This document shows positions 43,907 to 54,800 of a stretch of DNA of 64,000 bases, one piece after another. The stretch is from JADJSS01 sp046329815. Its GTDB lineage: Bacteria; Bacteroidota; Bacteroidia; Chitinophagales; JADIYW01. Location of the stretch: contig JAXLTY010000001.1 of NCBI GenBank assembly GCA_046329815.1, forward strand, positions 1,240,001 through 1,304,000, written 5' to 3'. Under the pieces are notes generated by a model. It worked only from the letters and a program-made list of their open reading frames with translations, did no database searches and was not told where the DNA came from. The position numbers and the translations under genes were made by a program. Each line of letters starts with the position of its first letter. Positions within the stretch are counted from its first letter, which is position 1.

Positions 43907-44618
43907 ACCTTTTTTTGATTCTAAAAATAGCAGTAAACATATTCCAGCTATCGTTTATTAAATTGACTTTTGAATCATTGCGTTCAGTGCAACGCAAAGG
44001 TAATAAATTAATTTTAACTTTATTTCTTCGCAGCAGATAGAACACTTCGATGTCAAATGCAAAGCGTTCTTCCTGTACGTTTGAGAATATATTTTTTGCA
44101 ACGTCTGCTTCGTACATTTTAAAACCGCATTGTGTATCTGTTGTTGTAATGCCTGTAAACAAACGAATGATCATTGCGTAAACTCTTCCGATAATTCTTC
44201 GGTGTATATGATACTGAACCCACTTTTTTTTCATACCTAATTCACGTGAGCCGAAGTAAACACAATGCGTTGCATCAAAATCAATCCAGTTATTTTCAAT
44301 CCATTCATCAATCTGAAACATTGAGTAAGACAGATCTGCATCGTTGCATAATATCCATTTCTGCGTTGCTTGCAAAACACCTTGTTTTATCGCGTTTCCT
44401 TTGCCTTTGTTTGGTTGAATGTCAATTATTTTACAATCAATTTGAGTATATTTTTTTTGAAATGCATTCAACAAGTCCAATGTATTATCTGTGCTTCCAT
44501 CATTGACTAATATTAGTTCTTTAATCCATTTATTTTTACTAAAATAAGATTTCAATCCTTCTTCAAAAAAATGAAATCGTTCAGATTCGTTATAAAATGG
44601 AAAAACCAGTGAGATCAT
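43899..44618 (-). CDS. Family 2 glycosyltransferase, DPM/ALG5-like
   Basis: A 239-residue GT-A enzyme without membrane helices. N-terminal ISLVFPFYNESERF, then LILVNDGSTDNT (nucleotide site), the DXD-type NDADLSY, and the acceptor-side segments DTQCGFKMYEAD and FDIEVFYLLRR, which match dolichyl-phosphate-glucose/mannose synthase-like enzymes. It probably moves a sugar from a nucleotide donor to polyprenyl phosphate, feeding the GT-C-like membrane proteins encoded on both sides. It overlaps the following gene by 8 bp. Confidence 0.92.
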   Translation of the reverse strand: MISLVFPFYNESERFHFFEEGLKSYFSKNKWIKELILVNDGSTDNTLDLLNAFQKKYTQIDCKIIDIQPNKGKGNAIKQGVLQATQKWILCNDADLSYSMFQIDEWIENNWIDFDATHCVYFGSRELGMKKKWVQYHIHRRIIGRVYAMIIRLFTGITTTDTQCGFKMYEADVAKNIFSNVQEERFAFDIEVFYLLRRNKVKINLLPLRCTERNDSKVNLINDSWNMFTAIFRIKKRYD

Positions 44619-44631
44619 TAACGAGAATATT

Positions 44632-45933
44632 TTACAGAATGCTTGGTTTAGATTTTTTAGGTGTATTATAAATATTATTTACTAACAACATTAACACAAT
44701 ACTATAAAATAATGGCACCATAAACAAGTACGAATATGGCACTTGAATAAAACCATAAAAAACAGCAAGATAAATTTTTAAACCACACAACAGAAATAAC
44801 CTATAATCAATTTTGTTTCTTGTTATAAAATAAATCAAACTTAATATCAATGTTATTGAAATGACTAAATACAAATGTAACGACTTCGCAAAAGCAAATC
44901 GCTCCTCAATACTTCCTGTTTTTAGAAAATATATCCATGAAACAAACCCATTTCCTGTTGATATATGATAAGGCAGTCCTTTATCACTCAAATGCAACCA
45001 TTCGTTCAAACCGGAATCTGCATAATACTTATAGCCGTTGTACAATTCCTTCCAGTTGTTTTTTACCAATGGTAATAAAAATAATGACATAAACACAAAA
45101 GTCAATACAGCAAATAAAGCTGTTTTTTTGAATCCGTTTTCTTTCCATTCTATTATAAAATATAAAGGAACAAATACAACCAAAGAATATCTTGAAAGCA
45201 AGCAAATCATAAGTATTATCGCTTTTATGTATTTATTTTTAAGAAAGAAAGAAAGCGCTAAAACAGAATAGTAAGTCGCGTTCGTCACTTCTACAGTCCA
45301 GCCAAAGACATCTGAATTTTTATCTACAATTGCCAATAGTAAAAATGTATAAACCAAGGTTAGAAAAAAACCGTTATTCGTGGTTTTAATTGTTACGAAC
45401 AAAACCAAAAGAATTCCTGTTATAAAAATCAAAACGGTGATCCATCTGTAATCAAAATGAAATTTCTCTGCGATTGTGTAAGGTAGCCACATAAAAGGCA
45501 AATAAGTTGTATGCAAATGGTAGCCAAAATCTTCAATAATTACATAAATAGGTTCATGATGCAATAACCGGCGACACATTACTTGAATCGAAGGTACAAC
45601 ATCCGAATAATGCGCATCAATGGGAAAGCATCTGAAAATATTGACTATTCCACCTCGTGGTATAAACATAAATACCATGACAGAAACTAAAAAAAGACTG
45701 ATTGCGTATAAAGTTTGTTTGTCTTTTATTGGAAATAAAATGATGTTGTTTTGTATCTTTTTATTATAAAATAATATTAAAGGAAGAATTCCTATTGATA
45801 TTGAAATCAGAAATATGACACCTGGACTTATAAAATAACCAAGTTTACTTCTGCAATAAGACAACATCATTATCTCAACAAAACATAAAAAGAATAAAAT
45901 GTGAATTGGATATTTTAGAAGTTTATCTTTCAT
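44632..45933 (-). CDS. Polytopic membrane protein, GT-C/GT87-like
   Basis: A 433-residue protein with about 11 helices. After helix 3 comes the loop RCFPIDAHYSDVVPSIQVMC and EPIYVIIEDFGYHLHTTYLPF, an arrangement like the mannosyltransferase GT87/DUF2029 group; this is a resemblance, not a firm match. I chose ATG 45933 (MKDKLLKYPIHILFFL); the frame opens at 45984 and would overlap metZ by 47 bp. It starts 4 bp after the metZ stop and lies 13 bp before the GT2 gene. Confidence 0.82.
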   Translation of the reverse strand: MKDKLLKYPIHILFFLCFVEIMMLSYCRSKLGYFISPGVIFLISISIGILPLILFYNKKIQNNIILFPIKDKQTLYAISLFLVSVMVFMFIPRGGIVNIFRCFPIDAHYSDVVPSIQVMCRRLLHHEPIYVIIEDFGYHLHTTYLPFMWLPYTIAEKFHFDYRWITVLIFITGILLVLFVTIKTTNNGFFLTLVYTFLLLAIVDKNSDVFGWTVEVTNATYYSVLALSFFLKNKYIKAIILMICLLSRYSLVVFVPLYFIIEWKENGFKKTALFAVLTFVFMSLFLLPLVKNNWKELYNGYKYYADSGLNEWLHLSDKGLPYHISTGNGFVSWIYFLKTGSIEERFAFAKSLHLYLVISITLILSLIYFITRNKIDYRLFLLCGLKIYLAVFYGFIQVPYSYLFMVPLFYSIVLMLLVNNIYNTPKKSKPSIL

Positions 45934-45937
45934 TATT

Positions 45938-47113
45938 TTATCTACTCTTTTCCAATGCCTGTGCAATATCTGCTTTAATATCATCGATGTGCTCTAAGCC
46001 AACAGAAACACGCACGGTGCCGCCAAAAATGCCTGCTGCTTCGCGCACGTTTTCTTCTATTTTACTGTGTGTTGTAGAAGCAGGATGTGTTGCTATAGTT
46101 CTGCAATCGCCCAAATTTGCCGTATGCGAAAATAGTTCCAGACTGTCTAAAAATTTACGGCCGCGTTCGATGCCACCTTTTACAATAAATGTAACAACGC
46201 CGCCACCTTGCGTCATTTGTTTTTTTGCCAACTCGTATTGTGGATGCGATGGCAAAAACGGATAAATTGTTTTTTCAATTTCATCATTTGTTTCTAACCA
46301 TTTTGCTAATGCCAATGCGTTCTCGCAGTGTCTGTCCATACGCACATGTAATGTTTCTAAACTTTTAGATAAAACCCAAGCATTAAAAGGCGACATAGCC
46401 GGACCTGTTTGTCGGCAAAATGCACGCACTTCTTTCATTAATTCGGCACTGGCTAAAACCACACCACCACAAACTCGCCCTTGTCCATCAATGAATTTTG
46501 TAGCAGAATGTGTAATAATGTCAGCACCATATTTTGCTGGTGTTTGCAAGTATGGTGTTGCAAAGCAGTTATCAATGTTCACCAATAAATTATGTTTTTT
46601 ACCAAGTGCGCATAAAAACTCCAAATCAATTAAAACCAAACCAGGATTGGATGGTGTTTCTGCGAATATCATTTTGGTGTTTGGCTGAATCAAACTTTCC
46701 CAGGTTTCCGGTTTGTCAATATCAAAAAAAGAATATTCGATATTCCATTTTGGTAAGAATTCTTTGATGATTCTGGTTGATGACGCAAACAAAGCAGATG
46801 ATGCTAAGATATGATCGCCTGCTTTTAAGAAAGTCATCATAGATGCAAACACGGCAGCCATGCCTGTTGCCGTGCCGAAGCCATCTTCAGTGCCTTCTAA
46901 TATGCACATTTTTTCTACAAACTCGTTTACATTCGGATTGGAAAAACGCGAATAGATATTGTCAACATATTCATCGGCAAACAAGGCGCGTGCTTGTTCC
47001 GCATCATCAAATGTAAAAGATGAAGTTAAGTATAACGGAACGCTGTGTTCGCGAAATGCGCGCTCGTGTTGTGTGCGTATGGCTTGTGTTGCGAAGTGTT
47101 TATATTTTTTCAT
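45938..47113 (-). CDS. metZ: O-succinylhomoserine sulfhydrylase (trans-sulfuration PLP enzyme)
   Basis: This Cys/Met-metabolism PLP enzyme makes homocysteine from an activated homoserine. The Schiff-base lysine is near residue 206 in HSATKFIDGQGR; the phosphate-binding YSRFSNPN and AETPSNPGL motifs are present. At 391 residues the length is normal. The MetZ-type HSATK..DGQGR segment favours MetZ over cystathionine gamma-synthase (MetB) or MetY, but these are close relatives. It is the first gene of a run with glycosyltransferases, which is probably accidental in function. No SAM riboswitch is seen upstream. Confidence 0.87.
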   Translation of the reverse strand: MKKYKHFATQAIRTQHERAFREHSVPLYLTSSFTFDDAEQARALFADEYVDNIYSRFSNPNVNEFVEKMCILEGTEDGFGTATGMAAVFASMMTFLKAGDHILASSALFASSTRIIKEFLPKWNIEYSFFDIDKPETWESLIQPNTKMIFAETPSNPGLVLIDLEFLCALGKKHNLLVNIDNCFATPYLQTPAKYGADIITHSATKFIDGQGRVCGGVVLASAELMKEVRAFCRQTGPAMSPFNAWVLSKSLETLHVRMDRHCENALALAKWLETNDEIEKTIYPFLPSHPQYELAKKQMTQGGGVVTFIVKGGIERGRKFLDSLELFSHTANLGDCRTIATHPASTTHSKIEENVREAAGIFGGTVRVSVGLEHIDDIKADIAQALEKSR

Positions 47114-47190
47114 AAAAGATTTTTGGATGATTAGAGTTAAGAACCAAGATTTGATGATGTCTGAATATCCAGATTCTAAAATCTATTTGC

Positions 47191-47604
47191 CTAATTTATA
47201 ATTTCATAGCTATGCGTAATCGTTGCTGTTTTGTTAAGCATATGCGTTACACTGCAATATTTATCCATCGACAAATTAATTGCGCGTTCCACATTTTCTT
47301 TTTTCAGGTTTCCTTCCAAAATATAATGAATATGAATTTTAGTAAACACCATCGGATGTTCTGTTGCTCTATCTGCGTCAACAGTTACTTTATAGCTTTT
47401 TACATCTTCGCGCATTTTTTTCAGCATTGATAACATATCCATACTGGTGCAACCACCTAAAGCCATTAACACTAACTGCATTGGACGCGCGCCCAAGTCT
47501 TCGCCGCCGATATCAGGCGAACCGTCCATATGTACCACAACACCTTGTTCGTTTTTGGCTTGCAAATGCACTTTATCACTTACTCTTTCTAACTCGATCT
47601 TCAT
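47191..47604 (-). CDS. OsmC/Ohr-family thiol peroxidase-like protein
   Basis: A 137-residue OsmC-fold protein. The two redox cysteines, C52 in LMALGGCTSMDML and C117 in DKYCSVTHML, are both present, and the helix-strand layout matches YhfA/OsmC-type proteins. Probably a cytoplasmic peroxidase for organic hydroperoxides. The N-terminal part VHMDGSPDIGGEDLGARPMQL is typical of the OsmC rather than the Ohr subgroup. It lies 77 bp before metZ on the same strand; a shared transcript is possible. Confidence 0.92.
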   Translation of the reverse strand: MKIELERVSDKVHLQAKNEQGVVVHMDGSPDIGGEDLGARPMQLVLMALGGCTSMDMLSMLKKMREDVKSYKVTVDADRATEHPMVFTKIHIHYILEGNLKKENVERAINLSMDKYCSVTHMLNKTATITHSYEIIN

Positions 47605-47639
47605 GTTATAAAGTTATTGGTTATAAATTATTTGTTATC
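47605..47639. repeat. 7-bp-period repeat upstream of osmC
   Basis: GTTAT recurs at 47605, 47613, 47620 and 47634 with a variant at 47627: one 8-bp then three 7-bp steps (e.g. GTTATAAAGTTATTGGTTAT). It starts directly upstream of the osmC ATG. Confidence 0.55.
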
Positions 47640-47664
47640 AAAAATGCGTATTTTTTTAGTGTTA

Positions 47665-47706
47665 AAATAAAGAGGTGTCCGCCAAATGGCCGCCACCTCT
47701 TTATTT
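47665..47706 (-). terminator. Terminator of the outer-membrane barrel gene
   Basis: A 13-bp perfect stem (AAATAAAGAGGTG / CACCTCTTTATTT) with a 16-nt loop lies 16 bp past the stop codon of the barrel protein. The T-rich side reads on the minus strand. Confidence 0.82.
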
Positions 47707-47722
47707 ACGGTTAATATTTTGA

Positions 47723-48442
47723 TTAAAATTTAAAGATCGCGTAGATATTAAAAGCAGTGTGGTATGCTTTCTTGTTTTCTGTAAAAGAACCTACGTTAAA
47801 TTTTGGATTTGTAAAATCAACAAAACCCTGACTGAAATCAGCACCTACACCAAATCCTCTTTTAGACACAAACTCAAAACCGGCCTTAACACCTGCATCA
47901 TATCCTAAATACAAACGATCACCGTCCGGATCTTTTAGATTAATATTATCATCATTTAAAACATTGTTGTGTTTTTCGTCAATATCGGTAAACGGATCAA
48001 CGAAATCAATTTTAGTTCTTGTCTGTACATTTACTGCATACGCAGCGTAAACACCTGTATATAGGTTGAAGATCTTTTTCTTGCCAATGTAAAATTTTAC
48101 CAAAAACGGTACTTCCAAATTATGGAAATCATATTGCGTGTAACCGCTGTTTACCAAAGCACTTTTATTATATCTTTCTCTTGCTCCTTTGTTGGTATAG
48201 CTCAAACCTGTTTGTAAGGCAACCACTTTTTTAAATCTGTGCTCAAACGTAAATCCGATCTCTGCACCAGCTTTTGCTCTGTTTTTCGCAGCATTTAGAG
48301 AGTCATTTTTAATTCCTACGGTAGCAACGCCAAAGCCGACATTAAATCCAAATAGATTTTTCTTTTCTGAAATGTCTTTTGCAAGTGCAGATGAAACGGA
48401 TAATGCAAGTACCATTATCGCTACAATTGTTTTTTTGTTCAT
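47723..48442 (-). CDS. Outer membrane beta-barrel protein (PorT-like)
   Basis: A 239-residue protein from the ATG at 48442: signal peptide MNKKTIVAIMVLALSVSSALA, then eight-stranded-barrel-type strands alternating polar and hydrophobic (FGFNVGFGVATVGI, VVALQTGLSYTNKGA, FEVPFLVKFYIG-like), ending in phenylalanine (FNIYAIFKF). It belongs to the porin-family/PorT-like OMP_b-brl_2 group. The function is unknown. The open frame reaches TTG 48523, but a promoter lies there, which rules for 48442. It is monocistronic, with its own promoter and terminator. Confidence 0.87.
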   Translation of the reverse strand: MNKKTIVAIMVLALSVSSALAKDISEKKNLFGFNVGFGVATVGIKNDSLNAAKNRAKAGAEIGFTFEHRFKKVVALQTGLSYTNKGARERYNKSALVNSGYTQYDFHNLEVPFLVKFYIGKKKIFNLYTGVYAAYAVNVQTRTKIDFVDPFTDIDEKHNNVLNDDNINLKDPDGDRLYLGYDAGVKAGFEFVSKRGFGVGADFSQGFVDFTNPKFNVGSFTENKKAYHTAFNIYAIFKF

Positions 48443-48520
48443 AGTGATGTCATTTAAAGTTATTCTATTTTGTTTACTCTTCATCAAATTGTGTTTGATT
48501 TTAAACAACAAATCTGATTC

Positions 48521-48551
48521 CAAAATTAAACTTACTTCGATTTTTCAGCAA
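48521..48551 (-). promoter_or_regulatory. Promoter of the outer-membrane barrel gene
   Basis: On the minus strand, TTG (complement of 48549-48551), 20 bp, then a perfect TAATTTTG (48521-48528). The leader is about 73 nt. The rest of the gap to 48821 is AT-rich with no gene or clear hairpin seen. Confidence 0.6.
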
Positions 48552-48821
48552 AAATACTAAGTATTGGTTAGTTTTTAGTGAGTATTTGACAGGTAATAAT
48601 CAAAAATCTGTTGTTTAAATGTATTAATTCTATACCAACATATTTTCTGTGATCAGTTAAAATAAATAATTAAAGACCAATTTAAATTAGTTTTCTAATG
48701 CCTTCATGCTCGACAAATGACAACAAAATAATAAAATTATATATAATATAAAATATACTATACTCAAATCAGATGTAGCTAATTAGCAATTCTTGTTGTC
48801 ATTTTGAAAAGTGTTTAAATT

Positions 48822-51800
48822 TTATTGTTTTTTTACTATGGTAACACGTTCGCCTTTTGAGTGTGATTTAAATTCAGGTGCATACATGCTTTCTATTTCT
48901 GTGATTCCGTTAGAGAAATTTCCTGCTAAGGTAGCACGCAAATCGTATTCAAAAACATATACACCTTTTGGCAGCCAGTCCATGAAGAAATGCGTTGCTA
49001 CATCTTTCGTACTTTCATAGTAACCCAAACCATCCTGATATTTATATTGCGACAACACATTTGTCGGCTCAAAACCTGCAGCACGCATATCTTTTAAATG
49101 CACATACTCCATATTTCTGTCGGTTCTGATTTCAATGCGCACTTTCACTAAATCTCCAGGATTTATTGCTGTTTTGTCATCTATCGCAACTAATACTTTT
49201 CCGTTCTTCGTGCTTTCTTCCTTGAATAATTTTTTAGTCATTTTCAACGCCGTTTCCGAACCTGTTATTTTATCCAAATCTTCAAAATATTGCCAATACA
49301 TGGCTCCATAAGCCGGTCCTTTGTCTGATTTTTTTAATTCAATTTTTGCCATTTCCGGTTTGATGTTTTCGCCTGTCCATTTTAATTTATAATAACCGGT
49401 GCCTGGCTCAACCGTAGCACCTAATTTTACCGGATCTATCTGCACTTTATTTATTTTTACTTCAACGAGTTTGTCTGATTTTGTCCAGTCTTTGCCTTGC
49501 AATAATAAAGCGTAACAAGCTTCAGCCGTTGCTTTGGTTGATTTCCAAGATGTAGTTTGTTTTTGTTTTAGCAACCAAACTTTCATTTCATCAACAGATT
49601 TAGTATCGTTGGCTACTTCTGTAAACGCTTCAATTAATAATGCTTGTGTTTCGATCGGCGCCTGATACCAATACCAGCCGCTTTGATTAGACTTCCAGTA
49701 CATACCTAATTCTTCACTGTTGATCGCATTTTGTTTTAATGAAACGATGATCTTATCAGCAGTTGATTTTTCTTTGTTGCGTTGCAATACTAAAGCAATC
49801 ATTCCTTTTGAATATAAATCCTGATTTAGCCAATACTCTTTTGCTTGTTTAATGAAATAATCATACGCTTCCTGATTTTTTTTATCTATTTTTTGATCAG
49901 AAAAAGAACGCGCATACAAGGCATGAATACTGTTGTACCAAAGGTGATTTGTTTTTAAATAATCTTTGTCGTATTTTTTTATTTGCTCTAAATCTTCTCT
50001 TAATCGATCATCTAAATAAGCAATGGCTTTTTGCATCATGTCCGCCATTTTCGGATCGTCTTTAATTTTTAAAACATCTAATTTTTCTAAATGACCAATG
50101 CCTTCTACAATATATTGTGTAATGTAACGATTATCTTGCATGCCCGGAAACCAAGTAAAACCACCATTTGGCGTTTGCATCTGAATCAATTTATCAAATG
50201 CTTTTTGTTTTTCGTCAGCCATTTTTTGTAAATCGAACAATAACGCAATTCGCTTCTTTTGTTCCGTTTCGTTTTGCGCTTCGCGAACCCAAGGCGTTTC
50301 TTCCAACAGCACCGATTTTAATTCCTGATTTTTTTCTAAGTTAGAAATTAATGCATCTGTGTTTTTCCATTTATCAAAAATCGTTTTGATGTTTTTATTT
50401 TGATTCGCAATGTATGATGCTAATGAATTAGCATAATAACGTGAAAATAATTGTTCTGCACATTCGTATGGATATTCCATCATGTATGGCAATGCCTGCA
50501 CAGCGTACCAAACCGGCTGCGATGACATTTCCAGCGTTAAGCTATAATTTTTTAAAGTCGTTGATTTGTTGTTCAATAATTTATCAAACGTGTATGATTT
50601 TTTATCATTGCCACGAACCCACAACGGCATAGTTTCCGTAACCATCATACGATTTGGCAGCACTACTAATGATGCCTGTTCGCCATCGCTGAAATTATCG
50701 GCTTGTGCTGTTACTTTATAAGTTACAGCATCAATGCCTGAAGGAATTTGCAATGTCCAGCTCACCACTGTATTTTTTCCTTTTTCTACTGAAAAATCTC
50801 TTTCGCCAATGGTGTTAAATTGTCCATGAACGGCTTCCATAATTTTTGGTGTAATTTCTTTCATCGTTACCGCATCATACAACACCAAATCTGCTTTTCC
50901 TGATAAATCTTTATCTGATAAATTGGTGATTTTTGTCGTGAATTCCAGTTTATCGCCTTCGCGTAGAAAGCGTGGTGCGTTTGGTGTTACCATCAATTCT
51001 TTTTGTGTAACTACTGATTTTGTAAAATACTGATAATGCAAATCTTTCGTGTGCGCAAGTCCTAAGAAATTCCATTTCGTTAATGCTTCAGGCATTTGAA
51101 AATTCAGTAAAATATTTCCGTCAGCATCAGTTTGCAATTGCGGAAAAAAGAATGCTGTTTCGTTTAGGTTGGTGCGTGGTGTGATATCCAGTTTCTTTTG
51201 CGATGCAGATGAACTTGACCAAGCAAATGTATCACCTGTTTTTTGACTAGTTACAGGATCATCTATATATAAGGTTTCAGATTTATCTTCTACATTCGCG
51301 TTGTTTTTATTTTTTGCCACTGATTTTATTGCTTCAGGTGCTGGCGAAGCAGTTCCTGCCCTGTCATACATTGCTTCGCTTTTCATCATAACTGCGCCTC
51401 GTCCATTTCCATAATATCCATAATATCCATAACCACCTAAACTCAAACCAAATAAATTCAAGTCATCGTAGCCGTGTGATGTGTAATCTTTAGATACATT
51501 CCAAGATTTTGAAGCGTATAGATTACTGTTTTTTATACCAAAGCAATCTGCGCTAAAACTACCTAACCAGCCATTGTAGGAATTTTGTCCTAAATAAAAA
51601 CTAAAACTGTGTGGCAAAAATGCATCTAATGAAGCATCGTACATACTTGCCAATAATTCGCTGGTGTATTTTTCTTTATTAGATCCGGTAATTTTTAATT
51701 TCCATTGTTCTTTCGCACCAGGCAATAATTTATCGCGGAAAGTCAGCCATTCTACCTTTAAACTTTTGTTTTCGTAAGGCACATCAATAAAACTGTGACC

Positions 51801-54800
51801 AACATAATTTCTGTTTTTATTTACTAATGCATAATTAATTTCGATGCCGCCTTTTTGTGATTCAGTAATTGGAACAGAGAATGTTTTTATTTCATTATTG
51901 ATAGCAACGGTTTTCTTTTCAATGATATTTCCTTTGAACGCAACTTCTATAATTGCATACGCATTTGTCATGGATGAGCCAATTTGATATTGCAGTGTTT
52001 CACCAGGTTTTACGGATGATTTATTGGTATTGAAATATGCAAACGATTTCGGATTGGGTGTTTTGTCGTTTGTAGCATTTACAAAAAAGTTCTTTTTAAT
52101 TTCTATCAAATTTCCATTTTTATCTTTACACGAAAACTCTATTAAATAAGCACCACTTTGCAACGAATTTTGTGCGATTGCAATTTCTGTTTGTTTGTTG
52201 GTATTGAAATTATAAGTATTAATTAATACGCCTTTTTGCCAATTGCTCATTAAATCTTCTTTGTCGTAAATTTCGTATTGAAAATATTTATCGTGTTCTG
52301 ATTTTGATAAGATAAACTGATCAGGTTCTTGCCAAAGCCGAGTTTTTTTAGGATTTGTTGGTTCTATCAAATCATAAATTTTTACAGTAACGTCGGTTGG
52401 TTCCTGTTGTCCGTTTAGATTATTCGTTGTAACGTAAATCTTATTTTCTTTCGTATTGTCTATCTTTTCAGAAACAGACACATCCGCATCTATCGCCAAA
52501 TAGCCAACTCTTACTGAGGTTTCCGCCGAATGTGTTTCACCGGAAATATCCACTACATCAACAGCAATTTCATAATTGAAATACGGTTTTAAGTTTTTGT
52601 CTAACGTTAAATCCGGTGCTGCATTGAAATCAATTGTGAAATTTCCATTGTCATCGGTTTTGGTGGTGCCAACTGCAATAATTTTTTCAGGTGTTCGCGG
52701 AAACCATGGACTACGCCAGCCGAACCAACACCAAATTGGATATTGCGCTGTTCGACGAACCGTATATTTCACTTCAGCATTATCCAGATTTGCACCGGCA
52801 TAGGAAACCGCTTTTCCAGTTGCACTTACTTTATCATTTAAGTTGTATGCTTTTTTTATCGGATCAAATGTTACTTCAAACTTTGGTCGTTTATATTCTT
52901 CTACCTGAACCGATGCACTTCCAAAATCTGTATATAACGTCATATTTCCTAACAAACCGGTAGTTGGTGCTGTAAATGTGCCTGTAAAAGAGCCATATTC
53001 GTTGCTGGTGAATTCCTGCGATTTGATATCCTGATAGTTGACATCTTTAAACGTTACCGTAATTTTTTGATTTGGAAAAATGATATGTTTATCGCCATCT
53101 TGCTGCGTGATGATGCCTTTAAAATAAATGGTTTGTCCAGGACGATAAATGCTTCTATCAGTAAACAAATGTACTTGCTTTGAAGGCACAGGTTCCTGAC
53201 GTTCGTAATTACTGTGATAATGTGCCTGCTCGCTTGGCAAGAAATCATCTTTATACGAAATATCAAACAGAAAATAATTGTTGTAATAATTGTATGTTGA
53301 TTTTGATTCCATTTTTTTAGATACAAGACCATTTGCATCACTCATTATTGTACCTAATTCTGTGCGTTTGTTTTTGCGTGTGTTATAGTCATATTCATTT
53401 TTAAAAAACTTTACCTTAGCGTCTTTCAATGGTTGTCCGGTGTTTCTGTCCAGTACATATAATTCGTAATTTACGGCGTTATTTTCTTTCGTAACATAGC
53501 TGATTTGTGAAGAAAATAAGGTAGTTACGGCATTTGCTTCGCTACCTGAAAAAATAGCGAACATGGCATTGGTCGAAGCAACAACAGCATAGAAACCTTT
53601 TTCCAACTTGTCAATTTTTATTTCTGTAGAATGATCCAAATAATCATTAGAAGCTGGTAACGTTTGAGTCCAAGTGCGAATCGGTTTTATTGCATTTAAG
53701 CGTTTTATAATGTCCGCTTGTGTTTCTTTCTCTTTTAAATTAAAAATGTTGTCTTTATCAGAAAAATTGATTGGAATTATTTTTAGATAGATTTTATTGA
53801 TATTCTTAAAACGTACCAATGCTTTAAACGGTTCATTTGGCACCACGGTTTCTTCTGTAGTAATACTTAAGTTTTTGTAGAAAATGGTTTCTCGCAAAGC
53901 AGCGCAATTTTTTGCGCCTTCAGTGTTTGGATAGTTTTTTATGGCTTCATCACAAATGGCAATTGCATCTTTTAAACTGCCTACTGTTGATGCACTTGCT
54001 TCTTGTACATTCTGATTTCTCTGAACAATAAAATTTGCTATTTCATAATTGATCACTGCATTGGTATTACATTTCGCATATTCTGTTTTTATTCTTTTTA
54101 AAGCAGCAAAATATAATGCTTCATTTTCCGATTTATTAAAATAATGTTCTTTTACAAACTGTAATCTTTTCAAATCAGCATCTGCCAAAGCATCCAACAA
54201 TGTTTTATCTTTGATGCGAAACGCCAATAAATCCTGGTAGATCTTAATTGCATTGTAATCGCCTGAATTTGTATCTGCCGTATCTAATTTGATTTTGATA
54301 AAATCACTTGCCGTTCCAAAATAATTTGGATTGTCGATGCTGAATGCATCTGTCGGCTGGTCTATATTGCTTTTTGAATCATTGAAATAATCAATCGCTC
54401 TGTTTGCCAATAAATCGTATAAAGTTGGTCTAAAATTTTTCGAGCCATTTTGTTCTTCTAAAATTGGTTTAAAATTTTCGAGTTTAGTGTTTTGCAGCAA
54501 CTCTTTGTTTTCCAAAGAAGCGATATAATTTTTGTTGATTTCTTTGAACAATGTTTTCAAATCCCAAGTTTGAAAGTCGTCAGTTTGTTTTTCGGCAGTT
54601 TCGGTTCGGTTTTGAAATTTCCATGAATTTTCATTAAAATACTGCCAGTATAATTCGGCCAAAATGCTTTGCAGTATTGCTTTTTCCGTGCCGTTTGATT
54701 GTTCAATTGATTTTTTGATTTCCGTAACAATTTTCAATTCCGATTCTTCCTGCAACGTCATCATGTATTTGTATTTATACAAGGATGCTTTTACGATTTG

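Noticed and set aside
47114..47190. SAM riboswitch before metZ
   Set aside because: The 77-bp gap is too short and shows no SAM-I or SAM-II-like conserved core.
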